From positions 665,598-729,597 of the forward strand of contig NZ_JANSKA010000001.1 in NCBI RefSeq assembly GCF_024741235.1: a stretch of DNA of 64,000 nt, written 5' to 3'. Positions 47,364 through 55,958 of this stretch are shown piece after piece. Below the pieces are notes generated by a model that saw nothing but the letters and a program-made list of their open reading frames with translations, made no database searches and was not told where the DNA came from. The position numbers and the translations under genes are program-made. How positions within the stretch are numbered: position 1 is the stretch's first letter; each line of letters opens with the position of its first letter. The stretch comes from Tractidigestivibacter montrealensis. GTDB taxonomy: Bacteria > Actinomycetota > Coriobacteriia > Coriobacteriales > Atopobiaceae.

Positions 47364-48443
47364 ATGACGGTGGAGAAGCGTACAGACGAGCAAACCAGGG
47401 CGCTTGCGCTCTGGGATGCGTCTAACTCCAAGGGTGCCTCGCCCGAACAGGGCGGGATTGTTCCCGCGGGGGATGGCGCACAGGCACCACGCGGCGGTTC
47501 GTCGCTCGTTGCCGGGCTCGTCATCTGCGCGCTCGGCGGTGTTATCGCCGGATACATCCCCATGCTCGGGTGCTTTGCCATTGGGTACGGTGCGGCCATC
47601 ACCTTGGCTGCGCGCAACCCATTGCAGGCGCTTGCGACGCTCGCTTGCACGTTGGTGCCGGCGGCGGTCGTAGCTCTCGTGGCGCAGGTCGCCACGGTGC
47701 CAAGCGTTCTCGTTGCCTGCGTCATTGGCATCGGGACGGCATGGGCCACATCGCGCAGCAGACTGTCGCTCTCGGTTTCGTTTGCGCTCATTGGGTGCGG
47801 CACGCTCGCGCTCATCGGCGTCGATGCCATCCAGCTGCAGTCGATGGACTCCTCCATTGCCGACATGATCACGCAGCTTGTGAACGAGTATGCCAAGAGC
47901 ATTGGCGTTGCGTCCGTCTCGGCCGTTGCCCAGATCGAGTCGCTCCGCTCGGTGCTCCAGCTCTACTGGCCCAGCGCGTACCTCGTTGTGGCCCTGGCCG
48001 AGTACCTCTGCTCGCTTCTCGGCGCCCGCGCGTCTGTGAGGCGAGAAGGGCTTCGCGTCTCCATGCCGTCGCTTGTGGACTACGACGTGCCCGTGTGGCT
48101 CGTTGGCGTCCTTGTGGCCGATATCCTTGGCTTCGCGGCGGTGAGCGTGGTCCCGCAGGCGTACACCAATATCGTGAACATGGTCTCGGCCAACCTCCTG
48201 GTGGCGCTCAGGATTGCCTTTGCGGTCCAGGGCTTTGCCATCATCGCCTGGCTCATCAGGACCAGGCATGTGGGGGCGTTCGCAGGCGCGTGCACCATCG
48301 TTGCCGGGCTCGTTCTCGAAGACCAGTTTTACGTCATGACCATCGTGGGGCTCATTGACGTGTGGAAGAACTTCCGCCATCTTCCCAGGGGCGTGAAGAC
48401 CACCATCCAGAGCAACACGGATCAAGATCAGAAGTCGGCATAG
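47364..48443 (+). CDS. DUF2232 (YybS-like) multi-pass membrane protein
   Basis: 359 residues with about eight hydrophobic segments between residues 50 and 335, flanked by polar, disordered-looking ends. The YybS/DUF2232 family of unknown function is found between rpsR and rplI in many Gram-positive bacteria, and position supports the call more than sequence does. The fold resembles S-component or ECF-type membrane proteins. It lies 30 bases after rpsR and 23 before rplI, so it is probably co-transcribed. Confidence 0.75.
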   Translation: MTVEKRTDEQTRALALWDASNSKGASPEQGGIVPAGDGAQAPRGGSSLVAGLVICALGGVIAGYIPMLGCFAIGYGAAITLAARNPLQALATLACTLVPAAVVALVAQVATVPSVLVACVIGIGTAWATSRSRLSLSVSFALIGCGTLALIGVDAIQLQSMDSSIADMITQLVNEYAKSIGVASVSAVAQIESLRSVLQLYWPSAYLVVALAEYLCSLLGARASVRREGLRVSMPSLVDYDVPVWLVGVLVADILGFAAVSVVPQAYTNIVNMVSANLLVALRIAFAVQGFAIIAWLIRTRHVGAFAGACTIVAGLVLEDQFYVMTIVGLIDVWKNFRHLPRGVKTTIQSNTDQDQKSA

Positions 48444-48466
48444 CCGACTGAACGAAGGAGTGTCCC

Positions 48467-49006
48467 ATGAAAGTCATCCTCCTGGGTGAGCTCCGGGGCA
48501 AGGGCGGAGAGGGCGACGTCGTCGACGTGGCCCAGGGCTATGCGGAGAACTACCTCTTCCGCAACAAGATCGCCCAGCCTGCCACCCCGGGCAACCTCAA
48601 GCAGCTCGAGCAGCGCCGCGACAGCATCGCCAAGCGCGAGGCCGAGCGCATCTCCAACGCCGAGGCCACCAAGGCCGTCCTCGACGAGAAGCTCGTGAAG
48701 GTCGACGCGAAGATTGGCGAGGAGGGCCAGCTCTTTGGCTCCGTCACCTCGCAGCAGATCGTTGAGGCCATCAAGGCCCAGCTCGGCGTCGACGTTGACC
48801 GCAAGCGCATCGTCCGTGGCGCCACCATCAAGACCGCCGGCCGCCACGCCGTCGAGATCAACCTCTACCGCGACATCAACGCGAAGGTCATCGTCCTCGT
48901 GGGCGACGAGCCTGTTGCCGAGGAGCCTGCGGCCGAGGAGGCCGCCGAACCCGAGGCTGCTGAGGCTGCGGACGAGGCCGCCGAGACCACCGAGGCTGCC
49001 GAGTAG
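48467..49006 (+). CDS. rplI: 50S ribosomal protein L9 with acidic tail
   Basis: 179 residues. The first 150 match L9: MKVILLGELRGKGGEGDVVDVAQGYAENYLFRN at the N-terminus, a long connecting helix, and a C-terminal RNA-binding domain ending NLYRDINAKVIVLV. The last 28 residues are an Ala/Glu tail (EEPAAEEAAEPEAAEAA) not needed for the fold. ATG 48467 follows AAGGAG. Confidence 0.96.
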   Translation: MKVILLGELRGKGGEGDVVDVAQGYAENYLFRNKIAQPATPGNLKQLEQRRDSIAKREAERISNAEATKAVLDEKLVKVDAKIGEEGQLFGSVTSQQIVEAIKAQLGVDVDRKRIVRGATIKTAGRHAVEINLYRDINAKVIVLVGDEPVAEEPAAEEAAEPEAAEAADEAAETTEAAE

Positions 49007-49505
49007 TCCTCGGAGTTTTCGACCAAACCTGCTCCCACCTGGGGATTTCAACAATTCTCGCAGGTCAGGGGCGGGGGTCGCGAGACTCGGTTGTTAAGCG
49101 CACTACCACAAATTTGCCCCGCATGCACGTGTGGCATGCGGGGCAAACGTTCGAAAAATGCATTTAATAAGCCTTGCTACCTGGGTAAACGCTAATTTTT
49201 CGGATATTTGGGGCAAACGTGCTGGTTCATCTCGCACGTAATGAATATTTAAGGCGACTCTGCAAAGTAGGTTTCTCGATTACCAACACACCATTCGCCA
49301 AATTGTTGAAAACGTTGAAAAGTCTCAAAACGCCCGCTCAGCGAGAGAGGTTTTCAACATCGCGTGTAGAAGACTTCGCACGCTCCTCTCTTGCCGCAGG
49401 TAGAGGGCTTGCGAATGGCGGGTGGCCAACCACGGTCCGCTACCGCGCGTTGGGGTAGCATCCAGAGGGCAGACGGCGGCACAACAGCAGGAGGGAGCAC
49501 GGCTC
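49007..49505. promoter_or_regulatory. rplI-dnaB gap with DnaA-box-like cluster
   Basis: 499 bases. Besides the rplI hairpin it carries TTTTCGACC (49016-49024), ATTTCAACA (49045-49053), TTTTCAACA at 49304-49312 (minus) and 49351-49359 (plus), and TTTTCAACG at 49313-49321 (minus). Three of these lie within 60 bases, about 150-200 bases upstream of dnaB. The middle section is AT-rich. It has no supported gene. Confidence 0.55.
49113..49147. terminator. rplI: strong hairpin downstream of rplI
   Basis: A perfect 14-bp stem, TTTGCCCCGCATGC with GCATGCGGGGCAAA, and a 7-base loop. It lacks a T run. A partial copy, GGGGCAAACGTGC, recurs at 49210. Confidence 0.7.
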
Positions 49506-50897
49506 GTGGCACAGGACAGCTACGACATCAACCCAACCCAGATGACGGCGACGTCGGACGTTGCGATGCCACAGGACCCCGAGGCGGAGTCCTCGGTCCT
49601 CTCGGCCATGATAATCTCTCAAGATGTGCTGCAGGAGTGCCTCATCGAGCTGGAGCCGGATGACTTCTACATTCCCTCCAACCGCAAGATTTACCTGGCA
49701 ATGCGCGAGATGTTCGATCGCAACATGGCGGTCGACACCATCTCGCTCGCGGACTTCCTCAAAAGCCAGGGCGAACTGGAGCGCGTGGGTGGCAGGCCAT
49801 ACCTACTGGACCTTGGCAATAACTCGCTGGCGCTTGTGGGCTGGCGACGCCACGTGGAGATGCTGCGCCGCGACTCCACGCTGCGCCGCATGATCTCTGC
49901 CGCCGCGCAGATCACCGCCCTCGCCTACGACGCGCCCGAGGACACCAAGGAGGTCGTGGACAAGGCCGAGAAGATGCTGCTCGACGTCACCAACAGGGAC
50001 GTGCGCTCGAGCTACCAGCCCATTGGCTCCATCATGAGCGACCTTTTCGACCAGCTCTCGGACATGTGCGAGAACCAGACCGCCGAGCTGGGCGTCAAGA
50101 CGGGCTTTCCTACCATCGATTCAAAGCTCTTGGGGCTGCGCCCTGGCCAGATGATCGTCATCGGCGCGCGACCTGGCGTGGGCAAGACCTCCTTCGCGCT
50201 CAACCTGGCCGTGAATGCCGCGTTCAACGGTGCCTCGGTCGCGTTCTTCTCGCTCGAGATGAGCAAGATCGAGATTGCGCAGCGCCTGCTCTCTGCCCAG
50301 TCTGGCGTTGGCCTGCAGGAGATTCGCTCGGCCCACATCCAGAACGACCAGTGGCCCGAGCTCATCCGAGGCACAGACGAGCTCTCGGGCCTGGACATCA
50401 TGATTGACGACACCCCTGGCACCACGGTCACCGAGATTCGCGCCAAGGCCCGCCGCATGCTCCACGGCAAGAAGCTTGGCCTTGTTGTGGTGGACTACCT
50501 GCAGCTCCTCTCGCCTCCTGCCGGCATGCGCCGTGCGGACAGCCGTGCCACAGAGGTCTCGGAGATGTCGCGAGGCATCAAGATCATGGCCAAGGACCTC
50601 GAGTGCCCCGTCATCGCGCTGTCGCAGCTCTCTCGTCGCGTGACCGAGCGCACCGGCAAGCGCCCCGAGCTCTCGGACCTGCGCGAGTCCGGCGCCATCG
50701 AGCAGGACGCCGACATCGTCATCCTTCTCGACCGCTCCATGGACGAGGAGGAGGCAGCTCGCGACGACCGCCCGGATATGGGCGTCACAAACTTCATCAT
50801 CGCGAAGAACCGCTCTGGCGCGCTCGGCGACGTGCCTCTCACCTTTGTGGGCAACAAGACAAAGTTCCTCGAAGTCACGACGCACTACGACGACTAG
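49506..50897 (+). CDS. dnaB: replicative DNA helicase DnaB
   Basis: 463 residues from GTG 49506 (GGAGGG upstream); the longer open frame upstream lacks a ribosome site. The N-terminal domain begins PQDPEAESSVLSAM. The RecA-like motor has Walker A GARPGVGKTS, EMSKIEIAQRLLSAQ, LVVVDYLQL and the arginine-finger region LSRRVTERTGKRPELSDLRESG. It unwinds DNA at the fork and would be loaded by the DciA-like protein at 31497. No intein or insertion is present. Confidence 0.96.
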   Translation: MAQDSYDINPTQMTATSDVAMPQDPEAESSVLSAMIISQDVLQECLIELEPDDFYIPSNRKIYLAMREMFDRNMAVDTISLADFLKSQGELERVGGRPYLLDLGNNSLALVGWRRHVEMLRRDSTLRRMISAAAQITALAYDAPEDTKEVVDKAEKMLLDVTNRDVRSSYQPIGSIMSDLFDQLSDMCENQTAELGVKTGFPTIDSKLLGLRPGQMIVIGARPGVGKTSFALNLAVNAAFNGASVAFFSLEMSKIEIAQRLLSAQSGVGLQEIRSAHIQNDQWPELIRGTDELSGLDIMIDDTPGTTVTEIRAKARRMLHGKKLGLVVVDYLQLLSPPAGMRRADSRATEVSEMSRGIKIMAKDLECPVIALSQLSRRVTERTGKRPELSDLRESGAIEQDADIVILLDRSMDEEEAARDDRPDMGVTNFIIAKNRSGALGDVPLTFVGNKTKFLEVTTHYDD

Positions 50898-51106
50898 CGT
50901 CCCCCTGCGCTCCTCTCGCCAGATGCGCCATCAGCCGCGGGAGCACCCGGCTTTTCCGAGCAATGCTTGTTTCGCCTGTGGGATGTTTCTGACCCGGTAG
51001 CGCAGCTCCCGATAACCGCTGGCCATGCCGTATACTGACTTGGTTAGGGGCGTCGTGTGCCAAGCGCCGTGCGCCCGGTCTATCACACTCTTTTTGAGGG
51101 GGAGCA
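50898..51106 (+). promoter_or_regulatory. purA upstream region
   Basis: 209 bases. TATACT at about 51030 is a candidate -10 box. I found no purine or PRPP riboswitch pattern. The ribosome site GAGGGGGAG lies just before ATG 51107. Confidence 0.35.
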
Positions 51107-52387
51107 ATGCCTGCATCAGTTCTCGTGGGTACGCAGTGGGGCGACGAGGGCAAGGGTAAGGTGACGGACCTCATCTCGGGCGAGTTTGACGTCGTCTGCC
51201 GCTACGCCGGCGGAGCCAACGCAGGTCACACCGTCATTGCCGGCGGCCACAAGCTCGCCCTCCATCAGGTTCCCTCGGGCGTCATGTACCAGGGCGTCTA
51301 TCCCGTGATTGGCAACGGCTGCATCGTCGACCCCGAGGTGCTCCTTGGTGAGATCGACACGCTCGAGGCCCAGGGCATCTCCTGCAAGGACCTCAAGATT
51401 TCCGGCAACGCCCACATCGTGATGCCCTACCACAAGGATCTTGACGGCGCGCACGAGAAGAAGCTTGGCAAGAACCTCATCGGCACCACCAAGCGTGGCG
51501 TTGGCCCCTGCTACATGGACAAGATGAACCGCACGGGCCTGCGCATCCAGGACATGCTGGACGAGAAGATCTTCCGCGAGAAGCTCGAGGCCGCGCTGGC
51601 CTACACCAACCCCATCCTCGAGAAGGTCTACGAGCTTCCCACCTATACCGTGGACCAGATTTGCGAGACCTACCTGCCCTACGCCGAGCGCATCCGCCCG
51701 TACATCGTGGAGAGCTCGCTGTTCCTCAACGAGCAGCTCGAGGCCGGCAAGAACATCCTCTTCGAGGGCGCACAGGCCACCATGCTCGACATTGACCACG
51801 GCACCTATCCCTTTGTGACCTCCTCCAACTGCACCGCCGGCGGTGCAGTGACCGGCTCGGGCGTTGGCCCCACCCGCATCGACCGCGTACTGGGCGTTGC
51901 GAAGGCCTATCTCACGCGCGTTGGCTCGGGCCCCTTCCCCACGGAGCTCTTCGACGAGGTGGGCGACAAGCTGGGCGAGGTTGGCCACGAGTATGGCGTG
52001 ACCACGGGCCGCAAGCGTCGCTGCGGCTGGTATGACGCCGTGGTCGTGAACTATGCCGCCCGCGTGAACGGCCTCACGGACCTGGCAATCACCAAGCTTG
52101 ACGTCCTTGGCTGCCTGGACGAGATCAAGGTCTGCGTTGCCTACGAGTGCGACGGCAAGCGCTACACCACCGTCCCCGAGCACCAGTCCGTCTTCTACCA
52201 CGCAAAGCCCGTCTACGAGACCCTGCCCGGCTGGAAGTGCGACATCTCTGGCGTGCGCAACTTCTACCAGCTCCCGCGCGAGGCCAAGGACTACATCGAC
52301 TTCCTCGAGCAGCTGGCTGGCGTGCGCGTCTCCATCATCACGGTGGGGCCGGATCGCGAGCAGACCATTAACCGGTACTGGGACTAA
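51107..52387 (+). CDS. purA: adenylosuccinate synthase
   Basis: Joins IMP and aspartate with GTP to form adenylosuccinate, the first committed step to AMP. The 426 residues include the P-loop GTQWGDEGKGKVTD (residues 8-21), GTTKRGVGPCY, and the IMP-binding region FVTSSNCTAGGAVTGSG. Full length. It heads a run of purine genes continuing with purD. Confidence 0.97.
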   Translation: MPASVLVGTQWGDEGKGKVTDLISGEFDVVCRYAGGANAGHTVIAGGHKLALHQVPSGVMYQGVYPVIGNGCIVDPEVLLGEIDTLEAQGISCKDLKISGNAHIVMPYHKDLDGAHEKKLGKNLIGTTKRGVGPCYMDKMNRTGLRIQDMLDEKIFREKLEAALAYTNPILEKVYELPTYTVDQICETYLPYAERIRPYIVESSLFLNEQLEAGKNILFEGAQATMLDIDHGTYPFVTSSNCTAGGAVTGSGVGPTRIDRVLGVAKAYLTRVGSGPFPTELFDEVGDKLGEVGHEYGVTTGRKRRCGWYDAVVVNYAARVNGLTDLAITKLDVLGCLDEIKVCVAYECDGKRYTTVPEHQSVFYHAKPVYETLPGWKCDISGVRNFYQLPREAKDYIDFLEQLAGVRVSIITVGPDREQTINRYWD

Positions 52388-52397
52388 CTGATGCGTC

Positions 52398-52424
52398 GAC
52401 GCGCCCGGGTTGCCCGGGCGCGTC
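52398..52424. other. perfect hairpin between purA and purD
   Basis: GACGCGCCCGGG and CCCGGGCGCGTC around TTG, directly after the purA stop. Without a T run it is more likely an mRNA-stabilising or partial attenuation structure than a full terminator. Confidence 0.55.
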
Positions 52425-52453
52425 ATGCCATTGCGAGAAACGAGGGAGGACAC

Positions 52454-53749
52454 GTGGGCGAGTCTAAGGTCGATATTCTTCTCCTGGGTGCGGGCGGGCG
52501 CGAGCATGCGCTTCTCGTCAAGCTTGCCGAGTCTCCGCGTGCGGGCAAGCTCTGGGTGGCCCCGGGTAACGGTGGCATGGACACCATGGCCGAGGTTGCC
52601 ACAATCGACCAGAACTCGCCCGTCGACGTGGCCAACTTCGCTCGCGAGAACGGCATTGACCTCGTGGTCATTGGCCCGGAGGCGCCGCTCGTCGAGGGCG
52701 TTGCAGATGCCGTGCGCTCCGCCGGCATCGCGTGCTTTGGGCCAGATGCCTCCGCAGCGCGCATGGAGGGCTCCAAGAAGTTCGCCAAGCAGGTCATGGC
52801 ACGCGCGGGCGTGCCCACCGCAGCCTGGCGTTCCTTCACCGAGCAGGAGCCCTGCGAGGAGTACGTCCGCAGGCTTGACGGCCCCTGCGTGGTGAAGGCC
52901 GATGGCCTTGCCGCAGGCAAGGGCGTCATTGTTGCCAAGGACGTCGATGAGGCGCTTGCCGGTGTGCGCGAGTGCTTCTCGGGTCGCTTTGGCGACGCCG
53001 GTGCAACGGTGATTGTTGAGGAGACCCTTGACGGCCCCGAGTGCTCGCTTCTCGCGCTTACCGACGGCACCACGCTCGTGCCTCTGGCTACGGCACAGGA
53101 CCACAAGCGCGCCCTCGACGGCGACAAGGGTCCCAACACCGGCGGCATGGGCGTCTACTCGCCCGTCCCCATGGTCACGCCCGAGGAGCACGCCGCCATG
53201 GTTGCCATCGAGCAACGCGTGGTCGACGAGCTCCGTGCCGAGGGCATCACGTACTCCGGGTGCCTCTACGGTGGCTTCATGCTCACCAAGGATGGCCCCA
53301 AGGTCCTCGAGTTCAACGCACGCTTTGGCGACCCCGAGACCCAGGTGGTCCTGCCGCGCATGCAGGCGGACCTTGTCGACGTCTTTCTCGCCTGCGACAA
53401 GGGGACCCTCTCGCCAGACATGATCTCCTGGGATGACGATTGGGCCGTCTCGGTGGTTCTCACCAGCGCGGGTTACCCTGGAAGTTACGAGAAGGGCAAG
53501 GCCATCTTGGGCATCGAGCGCGCGGAGGCGCTGGATGGCGTCACCGTCTATCACGCCGGCACCGCCATCGACGCCAACGGACAGCTGGTCACCGCCGGTG
53601 GCCGCGTGCTTGACGTGACGGCCGTGGCGCCCACCTTCGAGGAGGCCCGCCGCCAGGCGTACGCCGCGTGCGACCTTATTTACTTCGAGGGTAAGACCAT
53701 GCGCCACGACATTGGTGCCAAGGCGGTTCTTCCCCGCAACAACGGGTAG
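52454..53749 (+). CDS. purD: phosphoribosylamine--glycine ligase
   Basis: 431 residues from GTG 52454 (GAGGGAGG upstream). An ATP-grasp enzyme for step 2 of purine synthesis. Motifs are ILLLGAGGREHAL at the N-terminus, VVKADGLAAGKGVIVA, DHKRALDGDKGPNTGGMGVYSP and LEFNARFGDPETQ. The longer open frame upstream reads through the purA-purD hairpin. Confidence 0.96.
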   Translation: MGESKVDILLLGAGGREHALLVKLAESPRAGKLWVAPGNGGMDTMAEVATIDQNSPVDVANFARENGIDLVVIGPEAPLVEGVADAVRSAGIACFGPDASAARMEGSKKFAKQVMARAGVPTAAWRSFTEQEPCEEYVRRLDGPCVVKADGLAAGKGVIVAKDVDEALAGVRECFSGRFGDAGATVIVEETLDGPECSLLALTDGTTLVPLATAQDHKRALDGDKGPNTGGMGVYSPVPMVTPEEHAAMVAIEQRVVDELRAEGITYSGCLYGGFMLTKDGPKVLEFNARFGDPETQVVLPRMQADLVDVFLACDKGTLSPDMISWDDDWAVSVVLTSAGYPGSYEKGKAILGIERAEALDGVTVYHAGTAIDANGQLVTAGGRVLDVTAVAPTFEEARRQAYAACDLIYFEGKTMRHDIGAKAVLPRNNG

Positions 53750-53801
53750 CGCGGGCGCGCTCACGCAACGCGGCAGACGACGTATTTGGAGGCATGGAGC
53801 G

Positions 53802-54656
53802 GTGGCACGGGTGCAGGACACGGACGACGAGATGGACGAGGAGTACTCCTACGAGGGGTCGCCCGCAGACGATTCGCAGATTCGTCCGCAGTACGTTGAG
53901 GCGGTTCCCACGATGGACGACCTCCGCTCGGCGACTGCGGACATGCGCTCGGCGGCCGATGACCTTACCTTTGACGGAGACCGCTCGAGCCAGGACCACG
54001 TCTCGGGTGTCCCCCAGGCCCGCGATTTGGTGCTGGGCGAGGACGATCCGCGCGATGCCAGCCTGGAAGAGCATCCCGTCTCCGAGGACGTGGCCTGGAC
54101 CGGCCGCATCTTCAACGTCAACCGCCTGCGTGTGAAGCTTCTAGATGGCCGTACCGCTGTGCGCGACGTCGTGCGTCATCCCGGTGCCGTTGCGGTTGTC
54201 GCGCTTACGGACGAGGGCCGTATTTGCCTGGTGCGCCAGTTCCGCATGGCGCTCGACCGCGTGACGGTAGAGATTCCTGCCGGCAAGCTGGACCCCGGCG
54301 AGGACCCGCTCGACGCTGCCCACCGCGAGCTTGCCGAAGAGACCGGCATGCAGGCCAAGAAGATGGCTTATCTCACCACCATTGCTACGTCCGATGGCTT
54401 CTGCGACGAGCTCATTCACCTCTACATGGCGACGGACCTGAGCTACCACCAGTCGAGCCCCGATGCCGACGAGTTCATCAATGTGGACCTTGTCGACCTT
54501 TCCGAGCTGGTCGACGCGGTTCTCGACGGCAGGATTGAGGACGCAAAGACCGTGGTGGGCGCCCTTATCTGCGATGCCATAGCGCATCGACTTGCGCCGG
54601 GCGAGGCCGCCGGTCCCGTGAACGACCCTGCGGGCGAGGGAGAGCTTGATGGCTAA
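53802..54656 (+). CDS. Nudix hydrolase (ADP-ribose pyrophosphatase-like) with acidic N-terminal extension
   Basis: 284 residues from GTG 53802 (GGAGG upstream). The Nudix box is intact: G161, REL and EETGM around 175-183. The preceding VRQFRMALDRVTVEIPAGKLDPGE matches ADP-ribose pyrophosphatases, which clear ADP-ribose. Residues 1-95 form an acidic, Ser-rich extension without recognisable fold, unusual for this family. The start is uncertain; an ATG at 53832 is another option. It overlaps the next gene by 8 bases. Confidence 0.85.
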   Translation: MARVQDTDDEMDEEYSYEGSPADDSQIRPQYVEAVPTMDDLRSATADMRSAADDLTFDGDRSSQDHVSGVPQARDLVLGEDDPRDASLEEHPVSEDVAWTGRIFNVNRLRVKLLDGRTAVRDVVRHPGAVAVVALTDEGRICLVRQFRMALDRVTVEIPAGKLDPGEDPLDAAHRELAEETGMQAKKMAYLTTIATSDGFCDELIHLYMATDLSYHQSSPDADEFINVDLVDLSELVDAVLDGRIEDAKTVVGALICDAIAHRLAPGEAAGPVNDPAGEGELDG

Positions 54657-55527
54657 GCCGAAAAACGAGATGGCCCGCCGCCAGACCAATGCCCTTACCG
54701 GCGACGAGGCCGAGAAGCTCTTTGAGACCGTTGACGAGACGGGCCACTCCAACGAGGAGGTTGCCCGCCGCGAGCGCAGCCGTCGCAAGGAGAAGGGCAC
54801 CGGCGTCGACATTGACCCGCTTTCCGCGGACGACCCCTCTGGATCCAACGTGGGCAAGGTCATCGCAAAGACGGCCGTAGGCTTTGTGCTGGTCTTTCTC
54901 GTGATCGTTGTTGCCGGCCAGGTCATCTTTGGCGTGGTGCGCCGCTCCAACACGGCGGACCTCGCTCACGATGTGACGGTTGCCACGGTGGCGTCGGCGC
55001 TGCGTGGCGGCGTGGAGTGGGGCAATGGCTTCACGCAGTTCCCCGAGGACTTCTCGGTGCAGGAGGCAGACGAGAACACCGGTACCGTCGAAGTGACCGT
55101 GATCGACACGACCTCCGAGGACGCGCTCGAGTGCTTTGCAGGCTCCCAGGTGCAGGCCTCGGCCTTCTCGGTGAACTGCCTGCTCAACCCCAACATCAAC
55201 ACCGTGATCTACCACGTTAACGTGCACATGGACGAGAACGGCAAGTTCAAAACGGCTCAACTCTTTGGATTCCTCAAGCCTACGGGCGACGTGACCTCGT
55301 TTATCACGTTTGTGTGGTCAAAGACGCAGAGCTCCACGGGCGTGAACTTCAACTGCAGCATCACGGGTGTGGATGAGACGCTCGAGGAGGAGCTGCGCGA
55401 CCAGGTCACCACGTCGTTTACGCCGGTCGCGATTCTGAATGACCTTACGGGTGGCAGCTCTACGGAGAGCGATACCTCTACGAGCAGCGATTCGGCGAAC
55501 AGCGGGTCTGGCAGCGGCGCAAAGTAG
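54649..55527 (+). CDS. hypothetical single-pass membrane protein
   Basis: 292 residues from ATG 54649, overlapping the Nudix gene by 8 bases, so probably translationally coupled. A charged cytoplasmic N-terminus (1-70) leads to one membrane helix (72-96), then an extracytoplasmic domain (about 100-265) with two cysteines (Cys162 and Cys175 region), and a Ser/Thr/Gly-rich tail. I do not recognise the outer domain. Its DVTVATVASALRGGVEWGNGF start and strand-rich pattern suggest a beta fold. Confidence 0.7.
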   Translation: MAKPKNEMARRQTNALTGDEAEKLFETVDETGHSNEEVARRERSRRKEKGTGVDIDPLSADDPSGSNVGKVIAKTAVGFVLVFLVIVVAGQVIFGVVRRSNTADLAHDVTVATVASALRGGVEWGNGFTQFPEDFSVQEADENTGTVEVTVIDTTSEDALECFAGSQVQASAFSVNCLLNPNINTVIYHVNVHMDENGKFKTAQLFGFLKPTGDVTSFITFVWSKTQSSTGVNFNCSITGVDETLEEELRDQVTTSFTPVAILNDLTGGSSTESDTSTSSDSANSGSGSGAK

Positions 55528-55958
55528 GGGCGGCGACTGCCGCGCCCGCCGCCGTGGTGCTGGGTCATAGCACGCCCCAATGCCGCGCGATTTCGCCGTT
55601 TAAGGCCCGCTAACCGTTCGGAATCCGCGGCATGTCCGAGATGCCGCATGATTTCGCCGTTTAGGGGGCTTTAACCGTTCGGAAAATTCCTAACCGGTGA
55701 GAATCCGCGGCATTGCCGAGAGTCCACTAACGGGTGGTAGCTACGTTGTAATGCAAGCATCCCGCCGCAATCCTCGGCGCCCCTTGCTAGGCCACCTCCT
55801 GCGGCCCGCATCCTACCGCTTACAGAATTCCTTTGGGATAGGGGAGAAAAATACCCCCTCTGAGCTGCGTGGAAGTTAGCTGTCAGACAGTTGTCAGAAC
55901 AAGTTGCCTCCGGACTTGGTACAAGTAGCTCACTTAAAAGTTGCCGGAGGGGGCAAGC
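55528..55958. other. intergenic region with upstream copy of palindromic repeat
   Basis: 431 bases between the membrane-protein gene and the AbiEi-like gene. The left part contains repeat copy A (55580-55722). Near 55910-55955, GTTGCCTCCGGA faces an inverted TTGCCGGAGGGGGCAAG, which includes the ribosome site of the next gene and might mask it. TTAGCTGTCAGACAGTTGTCAG around 55876 is locally palindromic (CTGTCAGACAG). No gene is supported. Confidence 0.5.
55580..55722. repeat. palindromic repeat pair, copy A
   Basis: Two hairpin-like units (55580-55633 and 55641-55713). Each begins ATGCCGC, passes through ATTTCGCCGTTTA and TAACCGTTCGGAA, and ends CCGCGGCAT, so its ends are inverted repeats. 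The first 23 bases also encode the last seven codons (MPRDFAV and stop) of the AbiEi-like gene downstream, implying duplication. About 95% identical to copy B by eye. Confidence 0.92.

Noticed and set aside
50898..51106. Purine riboswitch upstream of purA
   Set aside because: The conserved purine-aptamer core is not visible; only a possible -10 box was seen.
51116..53821. A 901-codon antisense frame across purA and purD
   Set aside because: It covers two certain genes on the other strand and has no recognisable domain; it reflects codon bias in the sense genes.
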